DNA of 64,000 nt from an uncultured Desulfovibrio sp. (GTDB lineage: Bacteria > Desulfobacterota > Desulfovibrionia > Desulfovibrionales > Desulfovibrionaceae), in the NCBI RefSeq assembly GCF_944324505.1, contig NZ_CALUWO010000003.1, positions 186,001 to 250,000 of the forward strand, in the 5' to 3' direction. The stretch's first letter is position 1; every line of letters starts with the position of its first letter. Both the position numbers and the translations under genes were made by a program. Below are positions 56,216-64,000 of this stretch, one piece after another. Under the pieces are notes generated by a model. The model did no database searches and was not told where the DNA came from. It worked only from the letters and a program-made list of their open reading frames with translations.

Positions 56216-56244
56216 TTGTCAAGTCGTCCGCCTTTGCATACAAG
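56216..56244 (+). promoter_or_regulatory. Candidate promoter giving a leaderless mtaB mRNA
   Basis: TTGTCA (56216-56221), 17-base spacer, TACAAG (56239-56244). The predicted start of transcription falls at or within a base or two of the mtaB ATG at 56251. Confidence 0.4.
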
Positions 56245-56250
56245 GCGTCC

Positions 56251-57594
56251 ATGAAGAGCTGGAAGTTTCATGTGCTGACCTTCGGCTGCAAGGTCAATCA
56301 GTATGAGAGTCAGTCCCTGCGCGAAGCCTGGCAAACGCAGGGCGGTCAGGAATGTGACGATCCCGCGGCAGCGGATGTGATCTGCATCAACAGCTGCGCC
56401 ATCACGGCGCATGGCGAGCGTGACGCACGCGCAGCCATTCTGCGTCTGCGGCGCGAGGCGCCCCAGGCACGTATTGTGCTGACAGGATGCGCGGCCCACC
56501 TGGTGGAGCATTTTGCGCCGGCCCCCCATGCCGCCAGGCAGGGGCAGCTGCCGCAGGCGGACGCCGTGGTGGGGCAGGAAAACAAGGCTGCCCTGCTGGA
56601 TGGCCGCCTGGTGCGCGGCCTGACGGCGTCCCCGCCCGACACTCCCGCCGCTGCCGGCTATCCGCCCTTCCGTATTGGGGGTTTCCGGCGGGCACGCCCG
56701 GTGCTCAAGATACAGGATGGCTGCGAGCACCGCTGCACCTACTGCATCGTGCCGCTCACGCGGGGTCGCTGCCACAGCCGGGCGCCGCAGGACATTCTGG
56801 ACGAGGCCCGGCGCCTTTTCCGTGCCGGCTATGCGGAGCTCATGCTGTCGGGCATCAATCTGCGCCAGTACGGGCGGGACTGCCCGGACTACGGGGACTT
56901 CTGGCAGCTGCTGGCCTGGCTGGATGCGGCCCTGGCGCCGGAATTTGCGGGCCGGGCGCGCCTGCGCATCAGTTCGCTGGAGCCGGGACAGCTGGACAGC
57001 CGGGGAGTGGATACGCTCATGGCCTGTCGTCTGGTCTGCCCGCATCTGCACATTTCCCTGCAGCATGCCTCCTATGCGGTGCTGCGCCGCATGGGGCGCG
57101 GTCACTATCACGCGGAACGTCTGCAGGAGGCCGTGCGGGAGCTTTCCGCCCACTGGCCTGTCATGGGCCTGGGGGCAGACATCATCCTGGGCTTTCCCGG
57201 AGAAAGCGAGGCAGATGTGCGCTGCCTGCTGGACTTTGTGGCCGCAACGCCCTTCAGCTATGCCCATGTCTTTCCCTATTCGCGGCGTCCCGGCACAGCG
57301 GCAGACCGCTTTGCCGACCAGATAGCGCCGGATGTCCGGCAGGAGCGTGCCCGCCGGGTACGCGAGGCCGTAGCCGCACGCCAGCAGGTTTTTCGGCAGG
57401 CCCAGATGGCGCTGCCCCGCTTCCAGGTGGTGGCCGACAGTCCGCATGCCGACGGTACGCGGGCTTCGGGCAAGGGTGTCAATGACTTCTATGTGCCCTG
57501 CCTGCTGCCGCCGTCACTGGCCCGGAAAACGGGCCTGCTGACAGTGCGCCCCGTGGCGCTGGAACAGACAGGGCTGCGGGTGGAGGCTGTGTAG
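56251..57594 (+). CDS. mtaB: tRNA (N6-threonylcarbamoyladenosine(37)-C2)-methylthiotransferase MtaB
   Basis: 447 residues. UPF0004 domain with Cys13, Cys49 and Cys80 for the auxiliary 4Fe-4S cluster; radical-SAM domain with CEHRCTYC (Cys158, 162, 165); TRAM-like end (LTVRPVALEQTGLRVEAV). The opening TFGCKVNQYES is typical of the MtaB/YqeV group rather than MiaB or RimO. It converts t6A37 to ms2t6A37 in tRNAs reading ANN codons. No ribosome-binding site precedes the ATG. Confidence 0.94.
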   Translation: MKSWKFHVLTFGCKVNQYESQSLREAWQTQGGQECDDPAAADVICINSCAITAHGERDARAAILRLRREAPQARIVLTGCAAHLVEHFAPAPHAARQGQLPQADAVVGQENKAALLDGRLVRGLTASPPDTPAAAGYPPFRIGGFRRARPVLKIQDGCEHRCTYCIVPLTRGRCHSRAPQDILDEARRLFRAGYAELMLSGINLRQYGRDCPDYGDFWQLLAWLDAALAPEFAGRARLRISSLEPGQLDSRGVDTLMACRLVCPHLHISLQHASYAVLRRMGRGHYHAERLQEAVRELSAHWPVMGLGADIILGFPGESEADVRCLLDFVAATPFSYAHVFPYSRRPGTAADRFADQIAPDVRQERARRVREAVAARQQVFRQAQMALPRFQVVADSPHADGTRASGKGVNDFYVPCLLPPSLARKTGLLTVRPVALEQTGLRVEAV

Positions 57595-57655
57595 GCGCGC
57601 CGCATGACCAGCCCGCAGGGGCTGCACCAGAGACGGCTGCCATGGAAACAGAAAC

Positions 57656-57682
57656 GGCCCCTTTCCCGCAGGGGAAGGGGCC
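57656..57682 (-). terminator. Bidirectional hairpin between mtaB and the DJ-1 gene
   Basis: 8-bp GC stem (57656-57663 with 57675-57682) extended inside by T-G and three GC pairs, three-base loop; minus-strand tail GTTTCTGTTT. Confidence 0.45.
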
Positions 57683-57808
57683 GGAGAGTGAAGAGGTTTT
57701 TCCGAAAAGACAGCTCTGCCGGTCATCTGTGCCGGCATGTGCCCCGCCGGGAGGAGAGCCGGCAGGGCACGGCCGTTGTCTGCCGGCAGAAAGAGGCTTT
57801 TTTGCGCC

Positions 57809-58393
57809 TTAGATGCTGATCTGCGCGCCCAGCAGCCTCACAAAGGCCGCAATCCAGGCAGGATGCGCGGGCCAGGCCGGCGCGGTCACCAGGTGACCGG
57901 ACACCACGGCATTGCTGGCGGTATCATTGCTTTCGGCCCAGGTGGCGCCGGCGTCCACCACATCGGGCTTGACGGCGGCATAGCAGGTGCAGGTCTTGCC
58001 CTTGAGCACCCCGGCGGAGACAAGAATCTGCGGCCCGTGGCAGATGGCGGCAATGGGTTTGCGCTCTGCATCAAAGGCGCGCACAATGTCCAGCACGCGG
58101 GCATTGAGGCGCAGATATTCGGGGGCACGGCCGCCGGGCACCACAAGGCCCACGTAATCGTCCGTGTTCACCTTGTCAAAATCGTAGTTGATGCCGAAGT
58201 TGTGGCCACGTTTTTCGGAATAGGTCTGATCGCCCTCAAAATCATGGATGGCTGTCTTTACCATGTCGCCGGCTTTCTTGCCGGGGCATACGGTATGCAC
58301 GTCATAGCCGAGCATCAGCAGCATCTGATAGGGAACCATGGCTTCGTAGTCTTCCACAAAGTCGCCGACCAGCATCAGAATTTTCTTACTCAT
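57809..58393 (-). CDS. DJ-1/PfpI family protein
   Basis: 194 residues from the ATG at 58393 with GGGAGA upstream. The flavodoxin-like fold starts [15 protein letters not shown] with conserved Glu15; the nucleophile elbow AAICHGPQ gives Cys118 followed by His119; [11 protein letters not shown] precedes it. Members are proteases, chaperones or glyoxalase/deglycase-type enzymes. A detoxifying hydrolase is plausible but not proved. It is divergent from the zinc-ribbon gene through overlapping promoters. Confidence 0.9.
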   Translation of the reverse strand: MSKKILMLVGDFVEDYEAMVPYQMLLMLGYDVHTVCPGKKAGDMVKTAIHDFEGDQTYSEKRGHNFGINYDFDKVNTDDYVGLVVPGGRAPEYLRLNARVLDIVRAFDAERKPIAAICHGPQILVSAGVLKGKTCTCYAAVKPDVVDAGATWAESNDTASNAVVSGHLVTAPAWPAHPAWIAAFVRLLGAQISI

Positions 58394-58460
58394 GGGGTTT
58401 CTCCCGGGATATTCCCGTTGACAGTTTGCCGCATGGCGGCCCATCGGGCACGGCGGCCTC

Positions 58461-58488
58461 TTGCCTTGCCTCTTTTGATGGGTATATA
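58461..58488 (+). promoter_or_regulatory. Promoter of the FmdB-like gene
   Basis: TTGCCT (58461-58466), 16-base spacer, TATATA (58483-58488). Confidence 0.45.
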
Positions 58489-58510
58489 AGCACCCGTATT
58501 GCGACGACAA
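58483..58510 (-). promoter_or_regulatory. Divergent promoter of the DJ-1/PfpI gene
   Basis: Minus strand TTGTCG (58505-58510), 16-base spacer, and the same palindromic TATATA (58483-58488) as -10. Confidence 0.4.
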
Positions 58511-58550
58511 GGTCACGACCTGCAAAAAATTTTCCGGGAGGCACCTGATC

Positions 58551-58817
58551 ATGCCCATGTTTGATTTTACCTGTCCCCAGTGCGGCGCCAAATTTGAGGA
58601 ACTTGTCTTTGGTGACGAGGTTCCGCCCTGCCCTGTCTGCGGCCATGCCCAGACCGAGCGCATGATAAGCGCCCCCAGCCCGCTCAAGACCGGAGCCTTT
58701 CCTTTCAAGGTCGGTCCGGTGCATCCCCTGGCTTCCAAGATGGCCAAGGGGCTTTCCGGCTGCGGGGGCGCCTGCGGTACCGGCTCCTGCCCGTCGGCGC
58801 AGGGCGGCGGCCAGTAG
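58551..58817 (+). CDS. FmdB-family zinc-ribbon protein
   Basis: 88 residues; GGGAGG precedes the ATG. The start [19 protein letters not shown] with CX2C and CPVC gives the Cys4 zinc ribbon typical of FmdB/CxxC-CxxC-SSSS proteins; a third Cys-rich stretch ([12 protein letters not shown]) ends the protein. The family is often called a regulatory protein, without firm function. A promoter follows, so yicC is probably transcribed separately. Confidence 0.88.
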   Translation: MPMFDFTCPQCGAKFEELVFGDEVPPCPVCGHAQTERMISAPSPLKTGAFPFKVGPVHPLASKMAKGLSGCGGACGTGSCPSAQGGGQ

Positions 58818-58837
58818 CGGGTCTGGGCCGGCCGTTC

Positions 58838-58866
58838 TTGCAATCGGCAGGGGCATGCCCTATTTT
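58838..58866 (+). promoter_or_regulatory. Promoter of the yicC-recJ operon
   Basis: TTGCAA (58838-58843), 17-base spacer containing the palindrome GGGCATGCCC, TATTTT (58861-58866); 60 bases before yicC. Confidence 0.6.
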
Positions 58867-58925
58867 TACAGAATGCCGCTTCCCTGTCGGGCAGCTGGCC
58901 TACCCTTCTGACGGAGAGCAAATCC

Positions 58926-59807
58926 ATGGTATGCAGCATGACCGGCTTTGGCCGCTGTCTTGTGGAAAATGGCGGTATCACCCAGCAGTGGGAGATCAAG
59001 AGCGTCAACGGCCGTCACCTTGACCTGAAGTGGCGTCTGCCCTCCTGCGTGCGCAGTCTGGAGCCGCGCCTGGAAAAGGTGGTGCGCCGCCATGCTTCGC
59101 GCGGGCGCGTGGACATCAGCCTGCAACTGCAATTCGCGCCGGACATGTCGCCCGCCCTGCATTTTGACGCGGTGGCGGCATCGGCCATGCTGGACAGTCT
59201 TTGCCAGCTGGCCCGGGATCGGGGCGAAGCCTGGACGCCGGACTATACGGCGCTGCTTTCCCTGTCGTTGCTGTGGGGCGAGGCCGGGGATGAAGTGGAC
59301 GAAGAGCTGGTGCTCCAGCTGGAGGACGGGCTGACGCTGGCCCTGCAGGACTGGAACGAGGCCCGGAGCAAGGAGGGCCGCGCCCTGGTGACGGACATGC
59401 GCGCCCGCGTGCTGCGCATGGAGGAGTGGACGGAACTTATTGCCGGGCGGGCGCCGGAAATCAAGCAGGAACGGGCCGATACCCTGCGTGAGCGCATTTC
59501 GGAGGCCCTGGCCACGCTGGGAACCGAGCTGGAGGAAGGCCGCTTTTTGCAGGAAATTACCCTGCTGGCCGACCGGCTGGACGTCAGCGAGGAGCTGACC
59601 CGCCTGCAAACGCACCTGGAGCGCCTGCGCGAGCTGCTGGAAAGCGGCACGGATGCCGGACGCCGCCTGGACTTCACCCTTCAGGAATGCTTTCGCGAAA
59701 TCAATACCTGCGGCAACAAGCTGCCAGATGTGCAGCTTTCCCGTCTGGTGGTGGATTTCAAGAACGAGCTGGAAAAGTGCCGCGAGCAGGTGCAGAATCT
59801 GGAATAG
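58926..59807 (+). CDS. yicC: YicC family endoribonuclease
   Basis: 293 residues. The start [10 protein letters not shown] and the blocks [51 protein letters not shown] and [21 protein letters not shown] define the YicC family, recently shown to be endoribonucleases. The middle is helical. First gene of yicC-remA-gmk-pyrF-recJ with small gaps; remA follows after three bases. Confidence 0.94.
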   Translation: MVCSMTGFGRCLVENGGITQQWEIKSVNGRHLDLKWRLPSCVRSLEPRLEKVVRRHASRGRVDISLQLQFAPDMSPALHFDAVAASAMLDSLCQLARDRGEAWTPDYTALLSLSLLWGEAGDEVDEELVLQLEDGLTLALQDWNEARSKEGRALVTDMRARVLRMEEWTELIAGRAPEIKQERADTLRERISEALATLGTELEEGRFLQEITLLADRLDVSEELTRLQTHLERLRELLESGTDAGRRLDFTLQECFREINTCGNKLPDVQLSRLVVDFKNELEKCREQVQNLE

Positions 59808-59810
59808 CGC

Positions 59811-60065
59811 ATGGCAGGCGACAAGCTCATCAACATCGGTTTCGGCAATTACGTGCTGGCCGCCCGTGTCATCGGCATTGTCAGCCCGGCCTCGGCGCCC
59901 ATGCGACGCCTGCGGGAGGATGCCCGGGCCGAGGGGCGCCTGGTGGATGCCACGCAGGGGCGCAAGACGCGTTCCATCATCGTGACCGACTCCAATCACG
60001 TCATCCTTTCCGCCATCCAGCCCGAAACCATCAGCCAGCGCTTTGCGCAGGAGGAAGACGACTAA
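59811..60065 (+). CDS. remA: RemA-like protein (DUF370)
   Basis: 84 residues, the usual size. [28 protein letters not shown] and [26 protein letters not shown] match DUF370. In Bacillus RemA is a DNA-binding activator of biofilm matrix genes; in delta-proteobacteria its place before gmk is conserved and its role unstudied. The stop overlaps the gmk start (TAATG). Confidence 0.93.
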   Translation: MAGDKLINIGFGNYVLAARVIGIVSPASAPMRRLREDARAEGRLVDATQGRKTRSIIVTDSNHVILSAIQPETISQRFAQEEDD

Positions 60066-60682
60066 TGGCACGACACGGCATGCCCCTGGTCATCAGTGCA
60101 CCGTCTGGAGCGGGCAAAACCACGCTCATCAGGCGCCTGCGCGAGGAATTTCCGCACTTTGCCTACTCGGTTTCCTGCACCACCCGTGCGCCGCGTGACG
60201 GCGAGGTGGACGGACAGGACTATCACTTTCTGTCGCGGGAGCGTTTCGAGACGCTGCGCGGGCAGGGCTATTTTGCCGAATGGGCGGAGGTGCACGGCAA
60301 TCTTTACGGCACCCCCCTGGGGCCTCTGCGCGAGATGCTGCGCCAGGGGCGGGATGTGCTGTTTGACATTGACGTACAGGGCGCGCGCCAGCTGAAGGCC
60401 AGCCTGGCGGAAGCCACCTTTGTTTTTGTGCTGCCTCCTGACATGAAAGAACTGGAACGGCGCCTGCGCCTGCGTGGTCAGGACACGGAAGAAACCATTG
60501 CCCGCCGGCTGCACAATGCCTGCCAGGAATTGCGCGAGGCCCCGTGGTACGATTTTCTTGTGGTCAATGATGACCTGGACGCCGCCTATGCCCGGCTGCG
60601 GGCGGCCTATGTGGCCGGTACCCTGCGCCCTGTGTATCACCCCGATCTGGTGGCGGCACTGGCGCAGGGCAACCTGCTGTAA
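60065..60682 (+). CDS. gmk: Guanylate kinase
   Basis: 205 residues. P-loop APSGAGKT (12-19), GMP-binding SCTTRAPRDGEVDGQDYHFLS, and VLFDIDVQGARQL with the catalytic region. It phosphorylates GMP to GDP for nucleotide supply and, with c-di-GMP/ppGpp pools, signalling. Its ATG overlaps the remA stop. Confidence 0.97.
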   Translation: MARHGMPLVISAPSGAGKTTLIRRLREEFPHFAYSVSCTTRAPRDGEVDGQDYHFLSRERFETLRGQGYFAEWAEVHGNLYGTPLGPLREMLRQGRDVLFDIDVQGARQLKASLAEATFVFVLPPDMKELERRLRLRGQDTEETIARRLHNACQELREAPWYDFLVVNDDLDAAYARLRAAYVAGTLRPVYHPDLVAALAQGNLL

Positions 60683-60723
60683 ACTGCCCCGCCGGCAGTA
60701 GCGGAAAAGGAGAAGGACTGCCT

Positions 60724-61404
60724 ATGGCCCAACTGGTTGTGGCTCTGGATTTCCCCACCCGGGAAGAGGCGCTGGCGCTGGCATCCCGTCTGCGCGGCCT
60801 GGTGCCGTGGTGCAAGGTTGGCATGGAGCTTTTCAGCCTGGCCGGTCCCCCGGTGCTGGCGGAGCTGCGCACCATGGGTTTCCGCGTTTTTCTGGACCTG
60901 AAGTTTTACGACATTCCGCATACGGTGGCGCAGGCTGTCAGGGCTGCGGCTGCCGGTGGCGCGGACATGCTGACCCTGCACACCCAGGGCGGCGAGCGCA
61001 TGTGCCGCGAGGCCTGCGAGGCCGCCCGGAGTTGTGCCCGCCCTCCCCTGCTTTTTGGGGTGACGGTGCTTACCAGCTTCGGCCCCGGGCAGATGCCCGG
61101 CATTGCGCAGGAACCCGGCCAGTTTGCGCTGGAGCTGTCGGACATGGCGGCAGCCTGGGGGCTGGACGGGGTGGTCTGCTCCGGCCAGGAGGCCGCGTCC
61201 ATCAAGGCACGCAACCCGCGCCTTGCCTGTCTTTGTCCCGGCATACGGCCGGCGTCGTCAGCAGCAGATGATCAGTGCCGCATCATGACACCTGCGGCTG
61301 CCGTGGCTGCCGGGGCGGATTATCTGGTGGTGGGGCGTCCCATCACCCGGGCCGCTGACCCTGTGGCGGCGGCGCAGGCCATCGTGCAGGAGATGGGCTC
61401 CTGA
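60724..61404 (+). CDS. pyrF: Orotidine 5'-phosphate decarboxylase
   Basis: 226 residues. The active-site signature LDLKFYDIPHTV (Asp58, Lys60, Asp63) and the phosphate-binding end (VVGRPITRAADPVAAAQAI) are present. It makes UMP in de novo pyrimidine synthesis. AAGGAGAAGG precedes the ATG at 60724, 41 bases after gmk; the spacer includes a small hairpin without T-run. Confidence 0.97.
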   Translation: MAQLVVALDFPTREEALALASRLRGLVPWCKVGMELFSLAGPPVLAELRTMGFRVFLDLKFYDIPHTVAQAVRAAAAGGADMLTLHTQGGERMCREACEAARSCARPPLLFGVTVLTSFGPGQMPGIAQEPGQFALELSDMAAAWGLDGVVCSGQEAASIKARNPRLACLCPGIRPASSAADDQCRIMTPAAAVAAGADYLVVGRPITRAADPVAAAQAIVQEMGS

Positions 61405-61440
61405 TGCTGGCAAACGGCATGATGATGCGGTAGAGGCCCC

Positions 61441-63165
61441 ATGAAAAACTGGCTGTTTCGCAAGGCCCCCCAGGGCAGTCCGCCCCGCGGCTGGGCCAGG
61501 GAACTTTCCATTTCGCCGCAGCTGCTGGAGCTGCTCTGGCGTCGCGGCTTTACCAGCCGGGAAGAGCTGGACGCCTTTCTGGATGCGCGCCTTCAGGCGC
61601 TGGTGCCTCCGCGCAACTGGCCCCAGATTCCCCATGTGGCCCGCCTGCTGGCGGATGCCCTGGTCCAGGGGCGCAAGCTGGCCGTCTGGGGCGATTACGA
61701 TGTGGACGGCATCACCTCCAGTGCGCTGGTGCTGGATGTGATGGCTGCCCACGGCATGGAGGCCGTGAGTCATATTCCCGACCGTCTGGGCGAGGGCTAC
61801 GGCCTCAATGTGCAGGGCATCGAGGCCCTGGCGGCGCAGGGCTGCGGCATTCTGCTCACCGTGGACTGCGGCATTTCCGATGTGGCGGCCATTCGCCGGG
61901 CACGGGAACTGGGCATGCTGGTCATCATTTCCGATCATCACCTGCCCCCGGCAGAGCTGCCCCCGGCGCATGCCATCTGCAATCCCCGTCTCATGGACGA
62001 AAGCAGCTGCCCGTGTCCGTATCTGGCGGGCGTGGGTGTGGCCTTTTTTCTCATGGCGGCGGTCAATGTCCTGCTGGAACCCCACACGGGCAAGCGATTC
62101 CGCATGGATGACGTGCTGGACCTGGTGGCCCTGGGCACGCTGGCCGATGTCATGCGCCTGAGCGGACAGAACCGCATTCTGGTGCGGGGCGGACTCAACC
62201 GGCTGGCCCGCACCACGCGGCCGGGCATGGTGGCCCTGAAGGTCATCAGCAAGTTTGATGCCGCCGCGCGACTCACCGCCGGGCAGGTGGTCTTCCGGCT
62301 GGCCCCGCGCATCAATGCTGCCGGGCGCATGGGGCATGCCCGCCTGGCACTGGACCTGCTGCGCGCCGCGGATCATGTGCAGGCGGCCCGCCTGGCACAG
62401 CAGCTGGATGCCCTCAACAGCGAACGGCAGGCCCTGGAAGAACAGATGGTCACCGAGGCGCGCGCCCAGGCCCGGGCGCTGCTGGCCACGGGACCCCGCC
62501 CCGGCCTGGTGCTGTACGGGCAGGCCTGGCATCCGGGCATTGTGGGCATTGTGGCCTCCAAGATTGTGGAGGAATTTTACCGGCCCACCATCATTCTTTG
62601 TCAGGATCAGGATGCCGTAAAGGGGTCCGGGCGCTCCGTGCGCGAATTTGACCTCTATGCCGGGCTGGGCCGGGCTTCGGGGCATCTGCTGCGCTTTGGC
62701 GGGCACCGGCAGGCGGCCGGGGTGCGTCTGCGCCTGGAGGACCTGGAAGCCTTTCGCGCCGATTTCGAGCGGGCCGTGGCCGAGGACATCGGGTCCACGC
62801 CTCTCACGCCCACCCTGCTGCTGGAAAGCGAGCTGGACTTTGCCACAGCCAGTGACCAGTGTTTTCTCAAGGAGCTGGAGCTGATGCAGCCCTTTGGCCC
62901 CGGCAATGCGGAGCCGGTATTCGCCTCGCCGGAGCTGCTTATCCGTGATTGCCTGCCGCTGGGCAGAGGCCGCGAGCATGTGCGCCTCAAGGTGCAGGAC
63001 ACCACGTCGGGCATTACGCTCACGGCCAAGGCCTGGCGCATGGGCGATCAGTTCACGCCCGACATGGTGGGCAGCCGCATCCGGCTGGCCTATACTCCGC
63101 ATATTGATACCTACAACGGCATTGCCTCCGTGGATGTGGGCATCAAGGACTGGAAGGCCGTCTGA
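61441..63165 (+). CDS. recJ: Single-stranded-DNA-specific exonuclease RecJ
   Basis: 574 residues. DHH phosphoesterase motifs: GDYDVDG (84-90), VDCGISD, SDHHLPP; DHHA1 domain with GSGRSVREFDLYAGL and GGHRQAAG; C-terminal OB fold. It degrades single strands 5' to 3' in recombination and mismatch repair. Its ribosome-binding site is weak (GAGG). Last gene of the operon; a 6+4 bp hairpin without a T-run (63172-63199) lies before the convergent Sel1 gene. Confidence 0.97.
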   Translation: MKNWLFRKAPQGSPPRGWARELSISPQLLELLWRRGFTSREELDAFLDARLQALVPPRNWPQIPHVARLLADALVQGRKLAVWGDYDVDGITSSALVLDVMAAHGMEAVSHIPDRLGEGYGLNVQGIEALAAQGCGILLTVDCGISDVAAIRRARELGMLVIISDHHLPPAELPPAHAICNPRLMDESSCPCPYLAGVGVAFFLMAAVNVLLEPHTGKRFRMDDVLDLVALGTLADVMRLSGQNRILVRGGLNRLARTTRPGMVALKVISKFDAAARLTAGQVVFRLAPRINAAGRMGHARLALDLLRAADHVQAARLAQQLDALNSERQALEEQMVTEARAQARALLATGPRPGLVLYGQAWHPGIVGIVASKIVEEFYRPTIILCQDQDAVKGSGRSVREFDLYAGLGRASGHLLRFGGHRQAAGVRLRLEDLEAFRADFERAVAEDIGSTPLTPTLLLESELDFATASDQCFLKELELMQPFGPGNAEPVFASPELLIRDCLPLGRGREHVRLKVQDTTSGITLTAKAWRMGDQFTPDMVGSRIRLAYTPHIDTYNGIASVDVGIKDWKAV

Positions 63166-63219
63166 TGCCGCCAGGGCCGCAGGCCCGCCTGCCGCCCTGA
63201 CGGAAGCCGCTCTGCCCGG

Positions 63220-63891
63220 CTATTCTTCCATGGAATATTCCTTGACCTTGTTGAAGACGTGGCTGTCCGGGTCCAGGCCGGCCGCCCGGGCACGATCATA
63301 CCATTGCTGGGATTGTCCGGCATCCTCCGCCGTCCCCACCCCGTAGGCATAGCAGGCCCCCACAAAGAGCATGGCCTGGCCGTAGCCGCCCTGCGCAGCC
63401 TTGAGCGCCAGGTCAAAGGCCTTTTTCTGGTCACGTTCCACAAACTGCCCCTTGGAATAGTACTGCGACAGGGCGTAGCAGGCCTCCGGCGAACCGGCGT
63501 CGGCAGCGCGCTGCATCCAGGCCACGGCCTTGTCGCCATCTTTGGGCAGGCCCACGCCGTTCTGGTAGGCATAGGCCACCAGCTGCTGAGCTTCGGCAAG
63601 ATTCTGTTCCGCGGCCAGCAGATACCACTGGGCGGCGGTTTCCATATTCTGCTCCACGCCCAGGCCGCTTTCATAGCAGCGCCCCAGAATGACCTGCGCC
63701 TGAGGGTTGCCATTGCTGGCCAGGGGCTGCACCAGGCGCAGGGTTTCCTTGTAGTGGCCGATATTGAAGGCCGTCCAGGCTTTCTGCAGGGTGGCATCCG
63801 CATCAGCCGCAACAACGGTGGCAGGCAGGGGCAGCGACAGGCAGCAGGCCAGAGCCACAGCGGCAAGACGGCGGTTGAAGAGAGTTTTCAT
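63220..63891 (-). CDS. Exported Sel1-repeat (SLR/TPR-like) protein
   Basis: 223 residues; AAAGGAG precedes the ATG at 63891. A signal peptide (1-28, ending TVVAA) is followed by four Sel1-like repeats of about 36 residues, each with the pattern A...LG..Y..G.GV..D...A..W...AA (for example GRCYESGLGVEQNMETAAQWYLLAAEQ; VAYAYQNGVGLPKDGDKAVAWMQRAAD; VGACYAYGVGTAEDAGQSQQWYDRAR). Such periplasmic proteins are scaffolds for protein-protein contacts. No partner is evident. Confidence 0.9.
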   Translation of the reverse strand: MKTLFNRRLAAVALACCLSLPLPATVVAADADATLQKAWTAFNIGHYKETLRLVQPLASNGNPQAQVILGRCYESGLGVEQNMETAAQWYLLAAEQNLAEAQQLVAYAYQNGVGLPKDGDKAVAWMQRAADAGSPEACYALSQYYSKGQFVERDQKKAFDLALKAAQGGYGQAMLFVGACYAYGVGTAEDAGQSQQWYDRARAAGLDPDSHVFNKVKEYSMEE

Positions 63892-63926
63892 GCAAGGCTC
63901 CTTTGGCGGAAATATCCGTCAGCACC

Positions 63927-63954
63927 ATAATAGTCACGGACGGGCAGGACACAA
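63927..63954 (-). promoter_or_regulatory. Promoter of the Sel1-repeat gene
   Basis: Minus strand TTGTGT (63949-63954), 16-base spacer, TATTAT (63927-63932), 36 bases before the start codon. Confidence 0.45.
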
Positions 63955-64000
63955 GGCATGCCGCGCTCTGACAAACATTTTTTCCCTGGCCGTCAGGCGA

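Overview
The window is a GC-rich, densely coded bacterial chromosome segment. It is most likely from a Desulfovibrionaceae bacterium (Desulfovibrio-like, anaerobic, Gram-negative). That placement is inference. It rests on base composition, the outer-membrane and periplasmic proteins, the QueH-type queuosine enzyme, the Fe-S AddB nuclease and the order yicC-remA-gmk-pyrF-recJ. About 57 protein genes and three tRNA genes can be supported. No rRNA, CRISPR array, transposase or integrase was seen.

Layout. 1-7.3 kb (mostly minus strand): the start of a DegP/HtrA protease, a five-domain ribosomal protein S1, mtgA, tRNA-Met, uppP, metG and a RicT/YaaT-like protein. 7.4-19.3 kb (plus): an HD-domain protein, 6-phosphofructokinase, the AddA/AddB recombination nuclease pair, a FabK/nitronate-monooxygenase-type flavoprotein behind a structured leader, a metallo-beta-lactamase-fold protein and two small unknowns. 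19.3-21.8 kb (minus): fau-pgeF and a cobalamin/iron-type solute-binding protein. 21.9-26.3 kb (plus): a phosphodiesterase, an RNase E/G with a long N-terminal extension, and queH. 26.3-29.0 kb: two identical tRNA-Asn transcription units bracket one AT-rich gene for a DUF262/DUF1524 (GmrSD-type) putative defence nuclease. This is the clearest horizontally acquired segment. 29.1-35.2 kb: a zinc-ribbon protein, a lipoprotein plus polysaccharide export protein pair, a MoeA-like molybdopterin protein, and a Tm-1-like/PEP-hydrolase-like pair.

35.5-46.8 kb (minus) is an unusually compact run: radA, CYTH, clpS, clpA, aat, uvrB, ligA, dapB. The first seven genes overlap or are separated by only a few bases. 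It combines N-end-rule proteolysis (ClpS, ClpA, Aat) with DNA repair (RadA, UvrB, LigA). 46.8-57.6 kb holds a DUF4139 exported protein, ettA, an aromatic amino acid permease, ridA, a membrane phosphoesterase whose start codon lies inside a terminator-like hairpin, a methyltransferase, pgl, an M15 peptidase and mtaB. 57.8-63.9 kb holds a DJ-1/PfpI protein, an FmdB-like zinc ribbon, the yicC-remA-gmk-pyrF-recJ operon and a Sel1-repeat protein.

Most of the window is housekeeping. The points of most interest are the defence-like gene between duplicated tRNA-Asn units, the hairpin-rich leaders and terminators placed over starts, the N-terminally extended RNase E/G, and the proteolysis-repair operon. 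All starts were chosen by ribosome-binding site and family alignment; no computed search was available.
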